Positions 58,101 to 64,000 of a stretch of DNA of 64,000 nt are shown in pieces. The stretch is taken from contig OZ038325.1 in assembly GCA_964035795.1 (NCBI GenBank), forward strand, positions 2,712,272 to 2,776,271, written 5' to 3'. This DNA comes from Pterobdella sp. o SKG-2022 (taxonomy: Eukaryota; Annelida; Clitellata; Hirudinida; Piscicolidae). Made by a program: the position numbers and the translations under genes. The notes under the pieces are model-generated. The model did not search any database, was not told where the DNA came from, and saw nothing but the letters and a program-made list of their open reading frames with translations. Positions within the stretch are counted from its first letter, which is position 1, and each line of letters begins with the position of its first letter.

Positions 58101-61100
58101 TGGTGCAAGCATTTTTTAAAAGTAGTTTCTGATTGTTTTTGCTTGTTCTTCAGGTGAGCTGATAATGTTTTCATCATCGTCATGAATAATTGAAGTTTTT
58201 TTTGAGTTTTTGTAATTGTTTTTTTTTTACCCTGAGCACCCTAGTCTTGTTGAGTGCTCCTCATGTCCCCATCAAAACCGTCCAGTGGTCGAGAACCTCA
58301 GTCGCTCTCGCGGGATCGGTCCACAGACTCTTGGGGCCCAGTGTGGTACTTATTTTGGGGCAGGTGAAGAGGTGAGAGGTGTTGTGAATGTGTGTTTGGC
58401 AGAGTGGGCATGAAGGTGAAAGATGAGATGAGGGTGAAATTTTGTTGAGGTATGAGAAGATGAAAGGTGATTTATTTGGTCTGAGTTGGGCGAGAGTGGT
58501 GGTCTAGGGTGGTTTCTGATTCATGAATGGGTGGGAGTTGCTTGCTGAGAATTTTGTTGTGAGTGGATGATATGTAGTCATGAACTATTTTTGTGTGTAT
58601 GGTTTTCATGTTGTTTTTTATTTGTGTGTGAGGTGGTCTTGGTGGAAGAGGGTATGTTTAGGGTGTAGTTGATGTTGTTGTTGAATGTGGATTGTTTTTT
58701 GTATCTGGGGTGGGCTTCTTGTGTGGTGAGTGGGTGTAAGGGATGAGTGGGGTGGGAGGCTTTTTGTGTGAGTTGTGATGCGTGAAGTTTGAGATGATTT
58801 TGGAGTGGGAGAATTTTGGTCTCTGAGTGGAGGTGTTGGGTGTTGGTGTCTATGGTGCAGCCAGTGATTGTTCTCAAGGCTGCGTTTTGGATTTTTTGGA
58901 GTTTGTTGAGGGAGGTGAATGAGATGATGGGTGACCAGATGGTGTTAGCGAATTCGATGATGGGAAGGAGTAATGTTTTGTATGTGGTGATGAGTGTTTC
59001 TTTGCTTTTTCCCCAGTGTGTTGATGTGAGAAGTTTTAGGAGATTGAGTGTTTTTTTTGCTTTAGTGATGGTGTTGCTTGTGTGGGTAGAGTATTTTAGT
59101 TTGAGGTCAAAAGTCAAGCCAAGGATGGTAGGGTTGGAGGTGGTGGGGATGAGAATGTTGTTGACGTGGATATTCAGGGGTTTGTTATATTCTGATGGGT
59201 CTGGAGTCATGAGAGTTGATGTGGTTTTGGTAGGGTTGATTTGTAGGTTGTTATTGTGAGTCCATTTGTGTATTTCATTGAGGTATGAGAGGAGGTTTTA
59301 GGTGGATGTGTTGATGTTGGGGTGGGATGATGTTATGGTGATGTCGTCTGCGTAGGTGTTCAGGTTGAGTGAGTTGATTTTGGGGAGTGGTATGTCTGAG
59401 GGGTATATGTTGAAAAGAGTTGGTGATAGGACGCCCTCTTGGGGGGCACCTGCTTTGATGTTTGTGTGTTTTGATGTGTGATTGTTGTATAAAGTGTATT
59501 GTTGGCGGCCTTTTAGGTAGTTGGCCAGAAATTTGATTATTGTTGTAGGAATATGTGTGTTGTGTATTTTGTAGATGAGTTGGTGGATGTTGACCGTGTC
59601 GAATGCTTTGGTCATGTCGAGGGTGGTGAGGATTGTTCTATGGGGGGTTTTTTTAATTGAAACCAGTGAGTATGGTGTTATTGATTTGATGTAGGACTGT
59701 GGTGGTGGAGTGTGCTGCTCTAAAGCCGTGTTGGTGTGTTGGGAGGATTATATTAGTGGTGATGTGTGGGAGGATGATTTTTTCATGAGTTTTTGCTATG
59801 GGAGAGAGTAGGTCTGTATGAGGAGGGAAGAGAAGGGTTTTTGCTGGGTTTGGCGATGGGGATGATTTTTGAGGTTTTCCATATTTGGGGTGTGGTGTTT
59901 GTGTTGATTGTGATGTTGGTTAGGTGTTTGATGGCTATTGGTCCAAGGTGTTTGAGATGTTTGATGTTGATAATGTCTGGTCCTGAAAAGTTGTTATTTT
60001 TAGATTGTTTTATAGCGAGGATGGTATCTGATTCGGTGATTGTTATTGGGGTAGATGTGAGTGATTTGGTGAGTTTGTTTGTTATTCTGTGAGTGGGGTT
60101 GGAGGAGTGTTTTGTGGTTGATTTAAAATATTTATTTAGTGTGTTGGCTTTTTGTGTGTCTGTGCGAGCTGTTTTTTTGTTGTGATTGATGGTTATATTG
60201 ATGGGAGTGGTAGGTTTTTTGGGGTTGAGGGCCTTTACTGTGGACCATAAAATGTGAGATTTTTTCTTGTGGTCCCAGTCGGCTTTTTGTAATTGTCTCA
60301 TGGCATAGTGGTACTTGTTGGAATCAATTTTGTGTTTTTCAATTTCTTCTAGTTGTGTATCAATTTTATTTTGTTCTTCAGTTTTTAGAATTTTATATAT
60401 TTGTTTTCTTATTATTCGTCTTTGTTGTATTTTATTTATTTTTATACATTGTTTTTGGCATGCCTCTTTATCTGCTGTTAACTTTCTATTGATTTTTGTT
60501 AATTTTATAAGTTCTTGGTTATCTGATTTATTATTTTTGACTTGATGGCCCAGTATTTCAGATCCAGCTAGATTACATAGTTTTTCGATATTGTTGCATC
60601 TTTCTTGAGATGTGTTTGGGAATGTATTTTGATTTTGGTATAGAAGTTCATGAATTTTTTCTTTGTAAAGTTGTTGAAAATGTTTTTGATTTAGCTTAGT
60701 TGTATTTATAGCCTGAATTTGTTGTTTTTTCTGTTTTTTATTTTTGTCCATATGATGGTTGAAGTGGCTTTAACTAGTTTGTGGTCTGTGTTTGTTTTAC
60801 GGCCCCCATATGATCTTGAATTACTGATGAAATGTTTGAAGTTGTTCTTAATTATTATGTAGTCTATTTGATTTCTATATGGGTTTCTTCTTGGTTGCCT
60901 ATCCTGATGGTTTTTTGTTTTGAATGATGAAGAGGTCCATGTTGTTCTATGGCAAAGTTTGTGCTTGAAAAGAGTGTTGGGGTAAATAGTGCCCACTGCT
61001 ATTTATTTCTCCTTTACCAAACCTTCCCAAACAACAAAAACCCAAACAATAGCACAAATATACTTCACAATAAAATAACAAACCCAACAAAACTGAAAGC

Positions 61101-63819
61101 AATAGAAATACAGGATTTTAAAAAAGAACTGTCAAATAATCTAAACAAAATAAACCTAAATAATTCAGTAGGAGATGTGAAAATGCTTCAAAGAAAGCTT
61201 ACTAAACGCCTCAAAGCAATTACCAAAAAGAAATGGGTAAATGAAGAGGTTAAAAAACTTTCAACAAAAAAAGCTGAACTCCACTTCAAAATAAAAGCCC
61301 TCAAACAAAACGGTCATGCAATCCCACAAGACTTGATTAGCATCTACAAAAAAACAAAACAAAAACTGAGACCAAAAAAGCTTGTAGAAAAGCTATCGAC
61401 ATGTGGTGGGAAGAAAAGGCTGAAGAGGCTAAAAAAACGACCGAACTCTCAACAAACAAAGCCTTGGAGGTTGAGTCCTTAAACTATTGAAAAAAGCAAA
61501 ACACACAAAAATAAAACCTTCAACAAATTTGAAAACTTTTGATGGCAAACAAACATTCTCTTCATCAAAAGAAAAAATCAGAAGATGGAAAGAACACTTT
61601 GCAACAGCAGCCAGTTCCGATTCTACAGTAGACACTACGGCATACAGCGAGCTCCTGCTTTCCTCAATCACACTTTATGCTGAAGTGGTAGCAGAACTAT
61701 CTAAGCCTCCTTCAATAGTGGAGCTAACAAATGCTTTGAAGCAGTGTAAGTTAGAAACAGCTCCAGGTATAAATGGAATAAGCTCAAATATGCTCAAAAT
61801 TGGCGCCAACGAAACGGTATATTGGCTAAAAGTGATCTCAGAACAGATATGGAAAATTGAAACAATCCCACATGATTGGAAAAATCAAATAATTATTCCA
61901 ATACACAAACATGGAACAAGATCACTTTGTGAAAATTACCGAAGAATTGCCCTACTGTGTGTGGCTAGTAAAACGTTTGGCAGAGCCATGTTAAACAGAA
62001 TTAGAAACGTCATAGAAAACCAACTGGGTGAAAGCCAATGTGGTTTTAAACCGAATAGAGGTTGCTGCGACCAAATATTTGCAACTAAGATTCTGATGCA
62101 GAGAGCAAGAGTTCAAAAAGCCCATTCATCTTTGCTTCATTGATCTTCAAAAGGCTTATGACACAGTCAACCGAGATGCTCTTTGAGAAATACTGTCGAA
62201 ATCCTTGAGCTTGCCAGAAAAAATCATTCGTCTCCTTAAAGCACTCCACAGCTGTACAACAGGAGTGATCCGGGCTGATGGACAGTTGTCTGAAGAGTTT
62301 CCCATTAGCGTCGGGAGATGTGCTGGCTCCTATGCTTTTCAATACATACCTCGACGCTGTGATAAGAATGGCACTCAAGAAGCACCCAAAAAAGGTATTC
62401 GCATTGAATATAGCCATAATGCCCCGTTGATGCATAACAAACGCCATAAGCTAGAAGAGACTATAACTGTACAATCCATAGCTTATGCTGATGATATAAT
62501 GATCACGAGCGACAACATCAAAGATCTTGAATACCTTGTCACTTCTATAGATGACGTTTGCAACAAATTTGGTTTGAGAATAAACTTCAGCAAATATACA
62601 AAATACATGACCATTCTACCCAACAACTCTAGTTCAAGCCATAACACAACGTTGGCAATACGTGACGATATAAACATCGAACAAGTGACACAGTTCAAAT
62701 ATCTGGGCATTATCTTGAACAGTGATAACACAGTCGATGCAGAGGTTGAATCACGTATCAATAAAAAATCCCAAGTCTTTCGCAGCCTTAGTCAGTTGGT
62801 ATGGTATCAACGGAAAATAAGTTTCCACCAAATTGAAACTTTTCAAAACCATTATAATACCAACGCTATTATTCGACAGCGAAACTTGGAATGTCATTCA
62901 AAGCCACATACAGTCTCCAGGTGTTCACAAACAAGTGTCTGAGAATCATCACGGGTACTTCTCTTTGGGATAAACTGAGAAACACCCAACTTCGATGCAA
63001 ATCAAAAATAGAGCGAGTCGAACTGATGATTCAACGAAGAAGACTTCAGTGGCTTGGGCACTTAAAAGAATGGAAAAATGCAAGGCTCCAAAAGAAATTA
63101 ATGGTGAGCAAAATTGCTGAGGGTGCACGGTCTTAAGGAGGTCAAAAAAAAAGATGGCCCGACCTTATCTATAGTGACCTGAAAAAGCTGAACATTGTTG
63201 ACAACTGGAGGACAGAAGCTCGCAACAGAAACGATTGGCGCAAAAAAAGAAAATCGCTATCGCAAAAAGCAAATGAAGAAGCTGAAACAGAAGAACAATC
63301 AAAAAAAGATATGAAAAAAGAATATTTCGAATGTCCACAACAGAAGCTCTTCATTCCAATGCCAACACCCAAGTTGCAACAAAATAGCAGTCAACAAGGC
63401 AGGCCTCATCAACCACATTCACCAAGTCCACAATGCAACAAAGTTACATCATTGCCCTATTTGCAACAACGTGTTTCAAAAACAAGGACTTCATAATCAC
63501 GCGAAGAAATGTTCCAGAAGTGAATCTTCAATGCACCTACTGTTAAGTGGATAACGCACTTCCAAGGTCCAAAGCGTGTGTGTGTGTGTGTGTGAATTTC
63601 ATGGACCTTTTTCATTGTTCCACCATCAACTGTACCAGAATATTTCCGTAACACTACCATACAATAAGCTCACCATTTCCACCACACACACCACCATCTC
63701 CTCCCCCACCCACCAGGGAATGGATGTCTGTTGACGAGAGAAGTAGGAAGTCCAAGATCTTGCCCAATCTGTCTGACTTCATCCTTGTGGAAGTCCTTCA
63801 ATGGCTCCACTACTCTGCC
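52152..63819 (-). CDS. GMPS: GMP synthase (glutamine-hydrolysing), C-terminal 274 residues in eight exons
   Basis: Converts XMP to GMP with glutamine and ATP in purine synthesis (cytosol). Minus-strand exons 63819-63714, 55049-54968, 54180-54069, 53660-53542, 53158-53028, 52845-52788, 52554-52440 and 52253-52152 join in phase (825 bp including the stop). Landmarks: [19 protein letters not shown] and [28 protein letters not shown] then [24 protein letters not shown] with [57 protein letters not shown] at the end. This is the distal ATP-pyrophosphatase region plus the dimerisation domain; the glutaminase and PP-loop exons lie beyond the right edge. About 18 residues usual between the LK after PGLAIR and the EEDQ-like segment are missing at the 54968/54180 junction, though the phase is preserved. 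The first intron seen (8.7 kb) is filled with nested LINEs. Confidence 0.93.
55068..55320 (+). mobile_element. LINE 3'-end fragment with C2H2-like fingers (family D)
   Basis: A short plus-strand frame reads [20 protein letters not shown], then [16 protein letters not shown], ending HLHPTGG and a stop. This is the same finger pair and the same type of ending as family A (31.7 kb), but clearly diverged. It starts next to a TGTGTGTGTG tract (the CA-rich acceptor of a GMPS exon) and ends before GTGTGTGCGCG. Confidence 0.75.
55560..56590 (+). mobile_element. LINE family A, 5' half: endonuclease region
   Basis: Plus-strand decayed frames carry a nuclease of the exonuclease/endonuclease/phosphatase type: [33 protein letters not shown], then [30 protein letters not shown] and [12 protein letters not shown]. 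Frames shift at least twice. The element is interrupted at about 56590 by the insertion of family B and resumes near 61050. Confidence 0.75.
56600..58206 (-). mobile_element. LINE family B, 3' part: reverse transcriptase and tail
   Basis: Minus-strand frames: RT N-terminal ([90 protein letters not shown]) at 58100-57374, then remnants with [19 protein letters not shown] and [17 protein letters not shown] down to 56625. The 3' end runs into (TA)n at 56598-56615. The RT active-site frame is broken after 57400. Its 5' part lies at 60296 to about 61050, beyond the inserted element C. Confidence 0.8.
58219..60283 (-). mobile_element. LINE family C, 5'-truncated, inserted in B with a 12-bp target-site duplication
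   Basis: Minus strand: begins in mid-ORF at [20 protein letters not shown], continues through [20 protein letters not shown], then [32 protein letters not shown] and [10 protein letters not shown], then [20 protein letters not shown], and ends with a CPLC-type knuckle and an A10 tail (58228-58219). Motifs are of the Jockey/I superfamily. The flanks carry identical TTTTTGTAATTG at 58207-58218 and 60284-60295. Frames are interrupted near 59780, 59650 and 59250. Confidence 0.88.
60296..61050 (-). mobile_element. LINE family B, 5' part: end of endonuclease and linker
   Basis: Minus strand: [20 protein letters not shown], then [20 protein letters not shown] and [12 protein letters not shown] (C-terminal endonuclease motifs), then a charged linker up to [11 protein letters not shown], where element C is inserted. 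The 5' boundary with family A is uncertain, between about 61010 and 61055. Confidence 0.75.
61051..63594 (+). mobile_element. LINE family A, 3' half: reverse transcriptase, tail and finger region
   Basis: Plus-strand frames: linker ([20 protein letters not shown]), RT ([86 protein letters not shown]), tail ([20 protein letters not shown]) and remnants of the finger pair, then GTGGATAACGCACTTCCAAG and a (GT)n tail at 63574-63594. The frame shifts near 61480, 62140, 62940 and 63140. The 3' third is nearly colinear with the 31651-32435 copy. Confidence 0.85.
63595..63713. other. GMPS intron sequence beside the exon donor
   Basis: Short unique stretch between the LINE (GT)n tail and the donor of the GMPS exon 63819-63714. 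C/A-rich, read as G/T-rich by the gene. Confidence 0.5.
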
Positions 63820-64000
63820 CTATGTGAGCGTGTGTTTATGTGTGGCTAAGTGTACGTGGTTGGGTGTGTATGTATGTGTGTTTTTGAGTTTGTGTGTGTT
63901 TGAATTTGTTTGTGCGGATGTATGTGGGTTCAAGTGGAAGTCCTTGCGTTGATAAACAGATCATTAAATCTATACATGGGCATGAGTTTGATAATTAAAT
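63820..64000. other. GMPS intron with TG-rich sequence, continuing off the edge
   Basis: Holds imperfect TGTGTG/TTTGTG runs (63830-63925), which are CA-rich on the GMPS strand and precede its acceptor at 63820. No further exon seen before the window ends. Confidence 0.55.

Overview
This is a 64 kb piece of an AT-rich (roughly 70% or more A+T by eye) invertebrate animal genome. The case for an animal rests on spliced genes with GT-AG introns and on metazoan families: MAPKAP1/SIN1, TMEM128, a PRDM zinc-finger gene, an SH3-PH-RhoGAP gene, a calbindin/secretagogin-like EF-hand gene and GMP synthase. I cannot name the phylum. Most of the DNA is simple repeats, minisatellites and decayed retroelements, and most long open frames are by-products of those repeats.

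Six host genes were assembled exon by exon from splice sites, reading phase and family motifs. From left to right: (1) 4.6-6.7 kb, minus, 5' part of MAPKAP1/SIN1 (TORC2 subunit), six exons, with the 3' part not found; (2) 6.8-7.9 kb, plus, complete TMEM128, four exons, 168 aa, whose start codon lies only 62 bp from the divergent SIN1 start; (3) 8.2-10.4 kb, plus, complete PRDM gene, PR/SET domain plus 17 C2H2 fingers, 665 aa, only 226 bp after TMEM128; (4) 14.2-21.9 kb, minus, complete 17-exon Rho GTPase-activating protein of the ARHGAP12/15/27 type, 937 aa; (5) 33.5-51.3 kb, plus, complete eight-exon, 184-aa protein with four canonical EF-hands, its introns swollen by repeats; (6) 52.2-63.8 kb, minus, the C-terminal 274 residues of GMP synthase in eight exons, the rest lying off the right edge. 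Genes 5 and 6 are convergent, with stop codons about 0.9 kb apart.

Between and inside these genes lie: a 151-bp near-perfect palindrome in SIN1; four copies of a tRNA-derived SINE; a GC-richer island of unknown origin (11.75-13.1 kb); a fragment resembling a restriction-like-endonuclease LINE tail (27.7-28.3 kb); an 880-bp (ACT)n tract; a Penelope-like GIY-YIG fragment between 41-bp inverted repeats (30.4-31.1 kb); a 1.04-kb (CA)n tract joined to a LINE fragment on one side and the EF-hand gene's first coding exon on the other; a 390-bp (CA)n and a 400-bp pyrimidine-only minisatellite; a nearly complete but broken RNase-H-bearing LINE with a PHD-like finger (44.7-49.2 kb); and, in an 8.7-kb GMPS intron, a nested stack of three LINEs, the innermost with a clear 12-bp target-site duplication.

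The genes do not form one pathway, though SIN1 (TORC2), the RhoGAP and the calcium sensor all belong to signalling. I found no single undescribed system. The most notable signals are splice acceptors built on CA/CAC repeats, LINE copies abutting TG/CA microsatellites, the nested LINEs, the inverted-repeat Penelope fragment, and the very tight SIN1/TMEM128/PRDM cluster.
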